Made by a program: the position numbers and the translations under genes. A model generated the notes under the pieces. That model searched no databases. It was not told where the DNA came from and saw nothing but the letters and a program-made list of their open reading frames with translations. This document shows positions 35,501 through 48,000 of a stretch of DNA of 64,000 bases, piece by piece. The stretch is from Echinococcus granulosus (taxonomy: Eukaryota; Platyhelminthes; Cestoda; Cyclophyllidea; Taeniidae). The DNA is taken from contig NW_020170442.1 in NCBI RefSeq assembly GCF_000524195.1, forward strand, positions 310,001 to 374,000, read 5' to 3'. The number at the start of each line of letters is the position of its first letter. Positions within the stretch are counted from its first letter, which is position 1.

Positions 35501-38432
35501 GCATTCTTACTTTGCAGGAGCCAAAATGTCGCTTGCTTTTAAGAGGACAAGAAAAGTCCTAGCCGTGTTATTTTTTAGAATTCTAACTGTAATTATGAAA
35601 AACCCATAGCTAGCATGGCTTGGAGTGCCCTCCCTTCATAACTTTGCGAGCCGAGAAACGGCAAACTTGCGGCATTTTATAAACCATCCTTCGGAAGAAG
35701 CTACATAAACACGCGCACAAAACTTCTCCCCTCACCTGTTCCGCAGCTTTACTGACTATCCCACCGAACGCGATTTGCGCACTACCGTGCTAACAGTGTA
35801 GAGCTCCCGTATAAAATAGGAAAGAAACTAATTAATTCAATAGCGCTTTGTCGTTTATTTTTCGAATTGGAGAAGGAATCGAGTGAGGCAGAAGAGTGAA
35901 AATGACAAGGAGGTAAAAGTGGTTATCCTAGGCGGAATTGAAAAGAAGTGACTACCACAACTTAATTACTTGATGTACGTACCTTTCCTAAATACAAACC
36001 CCTATGGCGATTCTCCTTATAAGTAATCAAAAGCATTCAAAGACTCCATTTTTTGACTTGCAAGGTTTAAAATGAACTGTAAGGCCTAAATCAAAAGACT
36101 TTAAAAATATACGATTCCCCATTTTCGATAATAAGTCAATGGGCTTTGCAAGTTCAGCTATCGAACTGCGCAATAAACACCCATTAACCATCTTTAGGCT
36201 GTCAGAAGATTTAGGTTCATTCATACTCCAAAACCATCTTTCAAATGAAAAGTCTCAATTTTAAAGCTTTGTTTTCTGTATCTAGAGACTCTAATTTGAC
36301 CCAAATTAGACACTTAAGCAGAGAACGGTGTAGGCAAAGGAGAGGGATCCTAGGTGTGGAAATCATTTTCAATCAAGCTTTTGTGACTTTAAAATCAGTT
36401 TGTTGACATAGTTGATATGAGAGGATCTCCAATCCGCGGACTCCATTTCTCATATGAGCTTAAAGTGCTTCTAACATAAACATTTAAGGCAATTTTCGAT
36501 TCAAGCACAAAAGCTTTGGAGTTGCTAATTGCTCTGCACAGTGACCAATGGAAGTTGTTTCTTAAAACTTATGTTTGGATTAGAACCTCCAAGAATGGTC
36601 ATGGGATAAAAATATTGAAATTTACTTTGTCAGAAGGAACCAAATGTACTGAGTCAGGAAACAGATGCAAAGTGACCGTCTTTTACTTAATTTCTCCCGT
36701 AGAATTTACCATTCTTCCACGTCTTCGAAGGCCTGATTTATCGAAGCTAGTCAATTTAAAAGACAGCTCAAAATTAAAACGATGAATAATGGAGCAAATA
36801 CTGAAGAAAATGGAGAAAAGTGACTCCACTTAAATTAATTTCGGCATCAATGGAAAGTGTTATCACTGTTTGTGAATAGAGGCACGATGGAGGGAACTGA
36901 ATTGCATCAACATGCATAGAAATGTTGGGGATATACAAGAGGAAGCAATAGTTCAGAAAACGAAGTAGATAGTGCGTGTATTCCCATTGAAGGAATCCAA
37001 TCCGCTTGCAATGTTCGTCTAATGAAATGTTAAATTCCTTTTTAGCTAAAGTTCTTTTGAACTTACAATGAAGCATCTTATGATTTAATGGCTGCGAAAA
37101 AGATTTCTCGGATGAATATTAATCCTTTAGTGCGAATACTTTCAACGATGGCACTTGATTGAGATACAAACAATAGATTGTCCAACAGTGGTATACACGC
37201 AGAATTCTCGAAAACCTTGCATAAAATGAGGCAACCAGTTTCATTTCTAACGGAAGTAATTAAAATGGAACATCTTACACTTATCATTCCTTCTTCCGTC
37301 TTCTTACCAAAGACTTGTTCAAATATTCATGGTTTTATTGTTTCAAAACGGTGTAATCACTAGCAGGAGAAACACGGACGAGATTTCACTTATTTTGCTC
37401 ACCACTATTAATGTAATGTTGATAATAGCTGTAAACAGAAATGAAGTAGCATAGAAAAGACCAAATCACCAAAATGTCGCCGTTCCTTCAATCACACGAC
37501 CTAAAATACACATATCCACACAGAGAGTGGATCATATCACTGCCTCCTCCTTTGCTGTTCTCTTCCATAGAACCGCTGAATGGGAGGGAGGGTTTAAAGG
37601 GAAATAGCATGAAGAGGGATGGGGGGATAGTGGAGATGTACATGGAGTACTTTATACTGGTTGCTACTTCTGTTGTTACTTTGTCGGAGGGTTCCATCCA
37701 AGTAACGTGGCATTTGCTCCCTCCCCTATCCACGCCAAATGTCGTCTTCCAGCGAACTAGGCGATGACATGCCTGGCATTTCACAGCAAGCGCCTGACCT
37801 TTCGGAGGCTGCCTAGCGTGGCGTTGTGTGGCGAGGCGGTTTTTATGCGAAAGTTTTAGTGAGGCACCTGGTGAGGGAATTCCGCGCACCTATTCGTGAA
37901 ATCACCATGATCTATGCCATCCCTGACAATGCCCATCGCGCGTCCAAAGGTTCAGGTCCGAACCCGGTGCACACTTCTACTTACCTTTGTCCAGATATTG
38001 CATACTGAGCAATATCTGTCACTGTGCAATCACTAATGGCAGTAGATGACAAATGAAACGTGCTATTAATTCCAATTCAGATATTCTTTTCCTTTAAATG
38101 CAATGTCTTCGCGATGAAATAATGAATTCAAATTCGTAGAACTCTTCTGCAGCACCTCTGATTTCATATAGACGGTTCTATAAGAAATCTGTATTTCTAC
38201 AATATGATTTCCGCTTCCGGTACAAATCACATTTCAGTCGCTACAAGAATATGCTAGATTGAGTTGGCCTCAATCTTTTTGTGTAAAGACGGTTTTTAAA
38301 ATTAACCAATCAGTTGGAAAAATATATTTAAACCACCCAATCTTTTGCAAGCTGCCAATTAGTTATTCCTCAGAATTGTTTTACCACAAATCCAACTTTT
38401 TTTAAGGCATTAACGTCCTTCATTTTCAACAG
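32563..38432. other. Gene-poor stretch
   Basis: Nothing coding can be supported. A (GGA)5 run occurs at about 33602-33618 next to a GC-richer patch (33580-33960) with frames open on both strands, and another GC-richer patch spans 37480-37990. On the minus strand a CAAAG/GTAAGT donor occurs at about 37986, but no matching exon could be built with confidence. Confidence 0.4.
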
Positions 38433-38728
38433 GATCACCGTTTGGAAGCAACACTATAATGCAGCGTTTTCCTCGTTCAACTCATCCACTCCGGCCTTTA
38501 AACTCCTCGAACGAGCAGGTTGGTACAGATAAGGGACGTTTGTTGGTCAGCGTTGCAGGGGATGAGTACAGGCTCAGGGGCGTCGGGGCTCTGAACTCTC
38601 CACTGCCTCAGGGAAATCCAATGCCTCCTCCACCACAAGATCCGCGTTCGCCGAACACTTATCACTCAAATAGTGCATTAAAACAACATAAGCATCATAA
38701 AATAACTGATTCATTTTGGCTATGTTAA
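38433..38728 (+). CDS. Candidate isolated exon, Pro/Ser-rich (uncertain)
   Basis: Frame is open from immediately after a good acceptor (CATTTTCAACAG) to a stop at 38728. It carries SPFGSNTIMQRFPRS and a run of prolines (MPPPPQDPRSP). GC content is higher than the flanks. No family recognised. An internal CAG/GTTGGT is a possible donor at 38519. It may be the last exon of a gene whose other exons I could not find, or chance. Confidence 0.3.
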
Positions 38729-39103
38729 CTACACAAGTACTAATGCTTCTAATGTGATTTTCCGAGAGTGCTTACTTGCAACTTCACATGTAGCATTAAG
38801 CAACACAATTAATGATAATATTCAAGGTAGTAATATTACGGATAGATGATTTAGGGTTTAGGTTATCAAGATTTCCAGCTAGCTGTACTTGTCTGCTCTA
38901 TGGTTTCTCCTATGTTATGGTCGTACATGAATGTATCTGTTTTTACTAGATAATTGTTTTTCTTTAAAGACAAATCATGAAAAATGTTGAATTCCTGGGT
39001 ACGAATTTCCAAAATGCTTCCATGTAAGCCTTGCCATCATATGGGACTTTTTTACGAGAATTCAGACATTCCAACAGTTTTATTGATTTGCTATGCGCAT
39101 AAA

Positions 39104-39201
39104 ATGAAAAATCTTTCTGAGGAGCTCATTCAAGAGTTCAAGTCTACATGCGACCTTACTGAGAAAGACGGCGTACCGACTGTGGGGAGATATGGTGTGC
39201 T
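39104..39201 (+). CDS. Candidate first exon of an EF-hand protein (calmodulin / myosin light chain-like)
   Basis: It begins ATG with MKNLSEELIQEFK and continues STCDLTEKDGVPTVGRYG, then reaches CT/GTAAGTAA, a near-perfect donor, in phase 2. This aligns without gaps to the start of calmodulin and essential myosin light chains (LTEEQIAEFKEAF, then DKDGDGTIT), the first EF-hand being degenerate: the loop acidic residues and the terminal Glu are mostly lost. Degenerate first loops are usual in myosin light chains. Downstream exons were searched for by eye up to 41.6 kb and not found convincingly, so it may be a gene with long introns or an orphan fragment. Confidence 0.45.
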
Positions 39202-41623
39202 GTAAGTAATTTTTGAACTTGGACAGTTAGTGGACACTCTAGAGGGGATACTAGAATTTTATGAAACAAGCTTTGACTGCAATAGCTAATCGACAACTTC
39301 CCATTGCTGTTCTTACAAAATCGGGCACAATGTAGCGGCATTCATGGACCCGTGTTTACTGTTTAATACAAAATATTCGCAAATTGATTAGAAATCAAAC
39401 AGTTTTAAGCAAGACTGGGAAAGAAGAGGCTCATTGGCGATCAGTCAATCACCTCTGACGGTCTGGAGATAGTTTTAAGTGACATTGAAGGTGAAGGTGA
39501 CTTCAGTCGACTGCGTCTGACATTAGATTTTGGACAGACTCGTAGGCTTTAAAATCACTTTGAGTTAATCTACGAATTGTGCCTCAGAAATTTTTGAAAA
39601 GTAGATGATCTAAATACAACTATGAGTAACATTTTTATCGCTATGATTTGATCATAATGAAGCCTACTCAATAAGATAATTCATTTTTTATAAAAATTAC
39701 TCAGCTTGGTAAGATGAAAGGGCAGCAGACAATAAATCCTCGTGAATCAAGCCTCTATCGCAACCGTTAATGAATTTGGCTTTTTTGCTGATACAGTCAG
39801 AGGGAGCCGATTTAATCTTTCAGGGTTCAGTGTTTGTGTGCGTGTGCTTAATTTTGCCAAATTCTAAGTCGACATTTTCACTTGTCGGAGCAATTTGTCA
39901 TTTTCAAGCCTGTCGGCAGCGCAGAAACCAGCACACTCATTGTTGTCCTAATTTGACTGTAAGTCTTTTTTCTTTTAATTTTCTGACGCGTTTTGTTCCC
40001 CGTTCAAGCGACGCTGACTGTCAAGCAGTCGAGAGTGTCACACGGAAACGAGAAAACACTTCGTTTTGGGAAATGATCTAAAATTCGGACTCAGTGATGA
40101 TAAAAATTGTTCATATACTAAACCTACTTTCATCGTGGCAAAAGGCAAGAGTTGGGAAGTAAGGCAATGTTATCATAATTCCATTAAACGTCACACTCTT
40201 TGCCAAACAATTTCCCTTTAAAACTGCAAATATATGTCCTTTTGGGCTATGGATGTAGAGATGCGTTAATAATTTTAATAGTAAATTTTGTCACTCTTTA
40301 AAATTCACTACAAATTACTGCTACGAATTTACTTCCAGTCTTCGTATTGACGAACATATTTGGGGAGTAAGTTTACGATTTGACTCCATATTTATTATTC
40401 ATACTTTTGTATCGCTTGGTATTTCACCATGTCGAAACGATGCGTGGCGGAGAGGATGTTTATCACACAGATGTCTTCTGATTTTGACTACCATTTATCT
40501 TGCAGGAAGGATTTTTTAATGGCACTTTTTACATTAACAGGCACTTTCGTGCAATCACGAAACCATGCGGGGGGAGGCAGACAAAAGAGGCTCAGATTTT
40601 AAGGCCAGTACACTGGCCACTATTGCTGCTTCTAGAGTAGCGCTTCGAATTCCACTTTACAACTGGTTGAGGCCACAACCTCCGAATGGAAGCACGAGGA
40701 TCAAGATACAATCTCTTATCTATTGAGAAGTGTCTAGGTCAGCGAATCTCCTCAGATCCAAAGTGAATTTGGAAAAAACATAGTCCCTTGAGATACCTAA
40801 TTGTACGTTTTTTATGGGCAGATTTTTATTCTCAAGTTCTTCAGTTTATTCAACTACTACGTTTACAAATTGGAATTAGGCTACTGACTTATTCAAGCTT
40901 AAATAAAACCTCATGTTTGGTACCACTCGACTAGGGAAGTGCTCTAAGTCAGAATTGCAAATTTTGTTTACCTCTCATGTACCTATTTCCTCTTTGATGC
41001 CATTCATTATAAAATTTTATTTTCATAAGTTCCATTTGATTATAATGAAGGCCTGTGTTGGTAGGGTTATAAATTTAGGCAATTAATTTTAGACGAACTA
41101 ACTTAAAAATTGGTGAGTGAAGAAACGTTAAAGCTGACAAGTTGACTGTTCACCGAAAAAGTTTAGTGCGTTGCTTATCATTCTACTTTGTAAATCCTCC
41201 AAGCCTTAAATTCATTCAGAATGTCTAAAATTTAGTCAGCAAGAAGTTTATGTTTATACGCAGTTGCTATTTCCTGGGTCACTTTCAAATAAGCCAGTCT
41301 ACTTTAAGCAAGATCTACATCACTCTCTTTTTTATCAACTCAGTTATTTATTCAAAAGGCACATTTATGGTTGTCACTATTAAAATGAAAATAACTGAGA
41401 TAACCATGTGCACAAAATCAAATACCAAAGTTATGTAAATCTATGAATGCGCCAAATACTAAAAAAATTTGCCTCTTAAGTGCATTTGAAATAACAATGC
41501 GAAAAGGCTGGAAATGGTAATGATTGATTATGCAGCCCACTACCAAATGTCCAGTCTTAACAGCCAGCCAAGGTTAGGTGATGAATTTTAGGCATTAGTT
41601 ACATAATAACTTAATACTTACGC
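39202..41623. other. No firm gene
   Basis: This would be the intron and downstream part of the EF-hand candidate. Exon-like patches noticed at 39430-39545 and 40505-40600 are open in one frame each but do not connect in phase with the first exon. Confidence 0.35.
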
Positions 41624-42029
41624 CTATTCCACCCCGAATTGTGGGAACCCCCTGAGATGTGCCGGCCAATCGCGTTTTCGCCCTTCCTCCAATCTGTTGC
41701 GCAGCTCTAAGTAATCAAGATGGGCGCGGGCTTTGAGCACTAGCAAAAAAGACGAGATTTGCCTAAAATAAGACAATTGTTTTACAGAATGTAATTAATT
41801 CAAATCTACCAGATAACCAGGATTGCCTGCTGCTGTGGTTCGTTGTAATTTGGGAAACCTGTAAAACACATGCAACTATTATTTTGTGTTATAGAGCATC
41901 GATGCGGCACCATTCTCCACTTATTTTGTACCCACTCTCATATCATGGCCGGTCGGTTGAACTTGATGGAAGCGATTTCACCTTTTAACGGACGGCAGAC
42001 GCAACATTCACCATAAAATTGTGCACTTG
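41624..42029 (-). CDS. Candidate three-exon minus-strand coding patch (3' end of a gene)
   Basis: Exons 42029-41982, 41858-41810 and 41762-41624 are separated by GT-AG gaps of 123 and 47 nt with agreeing phases. The frame reads YGECCVCRPLKG, then FPNYNEPQQQ, then LKARAHLDYLELRNRLEE and stops at 41624. Exon 3 is notably GC-richer than its flanks. No family recognised. Caution: a strong donor (GGC/GTAAGT) lies two bases after the stop, and an overlapping frame in exon 3 (QQIGGRAKTRLAG, entered after TTACTTAG) would use it, so the true frame of exon 3 is undecided. Confidence 0.35.
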
Positions 42030-45000
42030 CTGAAGACCAAACACCCACAGTCGAGGTGCATCTACTCGCCACTACTCAATAAAGTGGAATTCATAGAAGG
42101 ATTGTGCCTCTCTGGCAAAATGTTATAGATTAGGGATTGTGATGGTGGTTATTGCACCCAAAGAGTTGTTCCAATCTTTACCCATTTTTTCCTCATCACA
42201 AAAATCGTACAAACTAGTTGTTTGCCGTATAAACATCCAGTACAAAATTTCCCTTCGATAAATAGCTGAAGCCTTCAGCTTGCTTAATGAACGTAGTAGA
42301 CTGATTTTGGACCTCGAGGGAAAATAAACTGTTGATGTGTGACAATTAAGAATATTAAATGCATGACCATAAGCTTTGTATTTGGGGAAGTGTGAAGTTA
42401 ATCGCCTAAGAAGGGGAGTATTTGTCATAAATATGCTTGAATTTGCTCAGCATAAACGAATAATGTGATTTATCGTGTTTCTTTTTGTAAATAAGTTATA
42501 ACACTGTGGAACTATTGGTAATGTCAATAATGCTGATATATCTGAACTACTGGGGGCTAAAAAACCGAAGTAACAAACTGCATACTTTAATGGATTAGTC
42601 GATGCTTATCTTCTCAAAATAAGGCTTAATTATCATAAATAATCCCGCCTTAACGCAACAAATTACACAGTTATAGGAAGTGAAGCAGGGTAGAGGGAGA
42701 TGATTTGCAATATTCCCCAAAAGCAAAGACTGCTCTGATTAGTAAGCAAATTGTTGGATGTCTTTGCGTGGGGCTGTGACCTAAGAAACTGCAACAGGTA
42801 GGGGTCAGGACCATAAAAATTTGACTTAACACCCCAGCACATCCTCGTATTTTCGTGTCTTCCATGTCTTAACTCCCCTTCACCCATTGGAAAACACTTT
42901 TTATTGCCACCTCTGTGGTCACTTTGAGGACAAGAGGAAGCTGTACGTGTGTACGTGTATAGCCATTTCTGCTGGTTTCGTTTCCATTTGAAATAAGTTT
43001 TCATTTTGCTATAATGTCAGCGGTTTTTAAAAGTTCAAAGGCATTCCCATTTGTTACTTTTTACCTTCAACTTTAAAACACGTATAAAAAAATTCCGAAC
43101 ACCTACAGAGGGATAGGTGTTAACCCAGTTTGCATGTCGTAATCGAAAATGCCATCCCTATGCATCTCTGTGTGTTCATCATGTGGGGACATTAATTTTA
43201 AAATGAATTGTACTACCTTTTTTTACAATTTATCAAGTCCTTATCAAGCTTGAAGCATTATTTCGAAATTTTGGTAGGCTAAAATTCACCCTGAGCTATG
43301 CCATATTAAGCTGCATCCCAAAGTAGAGCCCCCAAGCCTTAGGCTGCATACTTTAGGTACTAAAAATTCTGCCTTTTATTAAGAGAAAAGTGTAGGATCC
43401 ATATATCTAAGCACCGTTTTCAGGAAAAATTCTAATGCTCCACTTTGAGCTACGCTGGTTTTTAACAATAGCCAGAAACTTGTTCAGTAAGACCCAGCTT
43501 AATTGCCTAGTGTTTACCGTAAACCACTTAGTATCAACTCAACACCAGAGGCCGCTTGTGCCGTGGTTTGACCCCTCAAGTAGGATTCCACTTGTACGCT
43601 CATACTGTGGAAAGCGCAAAACTTTTCATCTTATAACCCCTAAGTAGTGCCATACACTTTCGTTAAATATTTCAGCTGGATATGAAACAAATTAAAGAGC
43701 ATTTCTATGCAAATCCTCCGGATCGCAGTTTCAGCGGCATGGACAACTGTTAAATCATAGATCTTTGCGTTATTCACATAAAGATCTGCCATTTATGATT
43801 TTTACCCGCTGACTAATAACTTAGGCACCCATCCTTCCATGGGACGAGTCTTTTTTCCAGCGCACAAATCTAGAGCCGACAAAATTTGTGGTTTCTTCCC
43901 ACAGAAGCGCTCACTCGTACAGCCACGTCACACATAAGAGCTGCTGTTTCATTAGGACAAAAAAATTTTATGATTTTAGTAAACACTCCTCTGCCCTCCC
44001 TGAACAAAGGTTTCCATGACACGGAAGTATCAATTGGAGTTCAGATAAATGGTGCAAAAATTACTCGCCTAAACGCACAACTTTGTTCGCTTTGAAGAGG
44101 CGAAGAATTGTGACGGTTTGTTCCAGTGTGCAAGCTGCAGTACAGTGGACAAGCCTTAGAATATCAATTCAAAAAAGACGCTGTCTTTTAGGCAGATGAT
44201 GGCCTATGGATAACCTAGGCCTGGTCATCATCATCTGACCAGAATCTTTTACAAAGTGGTTAGGAGCACCACATGCGCTTGCGCAGTCAAGGCTGGGTTA
44301 CACTTTCAAACGAAACCTAAGAGCATGCAATAAATGTCATTCGAGACGAATCTTCCAATATTTGCATTGTATTGCCAATTCCTTCGATGAACCTATCATT
44401 TGAAGGCTTTATTTGCAAAACAATGGGCGACATTCTCAAAGTAAGCCGATAGATTTATAAAGTTGGTATATTCACTGTTGGGAGGTGTAGAAGGCAAAGT
44501 GAAAAAAGTGTTTGGAAGACATCGACACCTGCAATACAACAGGGTTGGATTTTAGTTGACACGTGCCCTATATGTCTTAGAGACAATCAACCACCACAGC
44601 ACCGACGTTTTGCTTCATTGTAATTTAACATAAATCAGTTGTTTTGCTATACGATTTTATACAATCGGTTACTCTAAACTGTTGAAGAACATTTATCAAG
44701 CAGGTGTGGTGCTGTTAGACACTGGACTAAAATCACTGCTGTTATTGTAACTCGACTGATTCAATAAGTGGGAATGGGAGACTGCTATCAGCATTTGGCC
44801 AATCTATTGAAGACGTGCTACTTGTAGAAGCGCGGTTTGGCGCAAGCTCCCTTTCAGCAAACATCTCTCACGGCATCCGATTTTCCGTTTTCAGAATTGC
44901 ACTAGTCTAAGGAAGGAGATAAGTTTAAACCATGGCCTCTTAAAAAGATCTTTATAACTACTTGGTACTTGAACGCCAAGAGGCACTTAGATCTTTAAAA

Positions 45001-48000
45001 TAACTTTGAAATAAGATGCAATCAATTACTAATGCATAAAAACACAGTTAGCCCCAAACTACGGATATTTAAAGTAATTATTTAATTCCTGTGGCTAAGA
45101 CTTCCTTTAATATATACTTTATGAAATGTCGTAGCGATAATACCACACCTTCTTACCCTAGAAACTGCCTATTCTATTAATATTACACCGACGGTAAAGT
45201 TGTGATGGAACTGCCAGTTTTGAAAGCTCTATTTCCTTGAACTGCTTTCAGTTCTCATTAAGCTCATCATGAAACTTGCACAGCTATTTCCTTTAATCAT
45301 ATTTTGATCAGCAAATCCGAGTTGATAAAAGACAGAGGGATATCAAGGAGGTTAGGTAGGTATGTGTATGCGATGAATACCCCGAAATTATTACAGAAGT
45401 TGGAGTGTTTTCCCTTATAGACATCAGAAGTTTTGATGTCTTGCAACCAATATTACTTAGTTCCGTTTCTTAACTATTTTTACCATTACGTGACTGAAGT
45501 CATTATTTCCCTTTAATCAACTCCGAACAATCAGAAAATTTATCCACACTTCGTCACTATAGTATTTTTATGATTTAAGGTACCTCCAAGATGTCATAGC
45601 GTTCGCACATAGGCTTACAAGAGCCCTCTGTGGTTCACCAGAGTGTGAAAATATGGCAGTTTGGCATCATGCATCCCCTCACTTTATTAATGACAGTCGT
45701 ATGAACTAATGGTGAAGGCGCAGTTACCACCATTACTCTCCACGTCTATGTACCCAAATGGTCCGACTATGCAACGGTTTTATAGGAGCAAAAATCTCCT
45801 TCATGACCTTTTTTACCCAGTCTTATAGTGAAAAAAATTCCTAAAAGTTGTTACACTAATTTTGCTGCAAATTAACAAAGCAAAAATTAATCTGATGTTA
45901 AATTAATTAATATGATTTGATTTGTTTCATCCTGGTCCTTTGCCGTTAAACCTAAGTCAATTTTCAAAGGTGTGAGAGGTTTGGTCACCACTTCAGTCTG
46001 TACGCGTTCGCAAGTCATTGGTTAGGTAAAATGTGTGAGATTTTGAGGTGATAAACAGAAGATTTTCCAAAAAACTAACAACGGCTTTGTATAATATACA
46101 CAGTGTAATAAGTGGTGAACGGTACAATTGCCAGTATGAGGTTAATTGTGAGCCTTAGTTTTAATTAAGACAATTCTCTGCACCACTGTTCAAAGTAAAA
46201 CCAAAGCGGCATTTTTAAGCGCATTTAATATGCTTCAAATATTCAGATGGTAAATAACTTATGCCACTTCAGCCTTCCCTTTTGAAATCAAGAGTACACA
46301 GCGTCTCATTTTAAGAAATACCTGCAAACTTGGTATCAGGGACTTCATCTACAAACCGGAATTTGGAGCACTTGCTTTGATCAGGTTGGTCACCAATGTT
46401 CTATGTTAACGTGTTGCCATGCGTTGATCTTGCTTTAAGATACGTCCACAGTACGCCTCGTTTGTGATACTCCACACTATAAGGTGCGGACTGTTGCATG
46501 ACCTTTCGATAAAAAGTTATTATTTAACCTCAAACCTTTTCACTATCAAACATTTGTTCAATAGTTTAGAAGTATGAGTACCATGGAAGAGCAATGCTTC
46601 TAGAACAGGGTATCTGTCCACTTTGCATCACTTGTTGCCAAGATAAGGGAGTCAAAATGTCATTAGCTACTATCCATAAGACTGTTATGCTCCGATTCTC
46701 CAATTTTTGCTACGACTTGCAATGCACACCACATGAGAATCCAAGTGACCATAAATTCACAACGCCTTTTGTAATTTACCAACTCATATGCGCATAGCTA
46801 GAAAGATATATGCTACTAGGAACGTGAAAAATAGACTCGTCTTTAGATGAAATTGTCGGCCATGTTGGCATGGGGAGGTAATTCCGGTGATTCCTGTTCC
46901 ACTTGTCTAGACTGCATAAATTAATAAAATATTAATTTATAATTAGATTAGGGACATGTTAATTAATTTGGATGACTGACACGTGTCACTTGAGTTTTGA
47001 GTTGATTGTCTTGGACTAGAGGAATAGGAAAATGACTACCACAAATAATTTTGCGAGAAGCCGACTTTCTGAACTTTATGGACACGTCAACTGAACGCAT
47101 TTTATACAAGCGAAAGATGGAAGCAGTTAGTTGAAATGAATGACTGAACCGTCGAGACAAGGGATATTTCCGATGTCATTAATTAAGTTGTCTTCGCAAG
47201 TGATAGGCCACTAAGCTAAGGGCGTTGTGGCTTGTGAGATAGTGGACTAATTATCCCAATCATTATTCCATTTACTTCGGTACCTCTTCCATCTACTTTT
47301 AGGTTTGGACAGTTGTAAACAAAAGCGAAATTCAAATGTGACAAAGTGTGCGAGTTTCCAACACCAGCTGCCTTTCATTGAGTTAAACATGGACCACAGA
47401 ATGATGCATTCATGAATAACCCAAAGTCATTTATCTTAAACTCTACTTTATGGGTGATCAACGTGTAGAGCGAATTGTTTCGTTTGAGATGGGAAACCTT
47501 TAGAATCAGCAAACGGCTAAAGTTGTTTTCATTTGATGTCAATGGTAAAAGTTGTTGAAGAAATTAAGACAACCGAGTCAGATGTTTCGATTCGGCGAAG
47601 GATCTTTAAAATGAACAAGAAATGCGATTTTGCAGATTATTCAGCATTATCGGAGATTCCAGTAGCATATTTTTGATTCACCCTAAGATTACCTTTTGAG
47701 ACTATTATAAATTTAACAGAGTTCACGGTGAAAAGTTTATTTCACTTATGCTAATTAAAGTATCTAGTGAACCGAAATTTCTGTTTCCCATAATCAACAG
47801 TTTGAAATCAAGGCGGATAGCCTTCCGGTACTCATGAATACTTTCAATGGGCCTTTTGGGTATTTTATTGAATATTTTGCTGAGGCTTTGATGTCTCTAT
47901 CTTAAAGGACTTTATCATTCAAAAATCATACTATACAAGTGAAATAAACCTAATGATATGAATCTGGTGGCTGGGAAAACAATTAATAAGAATTGCTCAC

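Noticed and set aside
37488..37889. 133-codon minus-strand frame (and a 97-codon plus-strand frame over it)
   Set aside because: Open on both strands because of high local GC; no motif, no splice support.
42663..43004. 113-codon minus-strand frame
   Set aside because: No motif and no splice links; composition alone does not support a gene.
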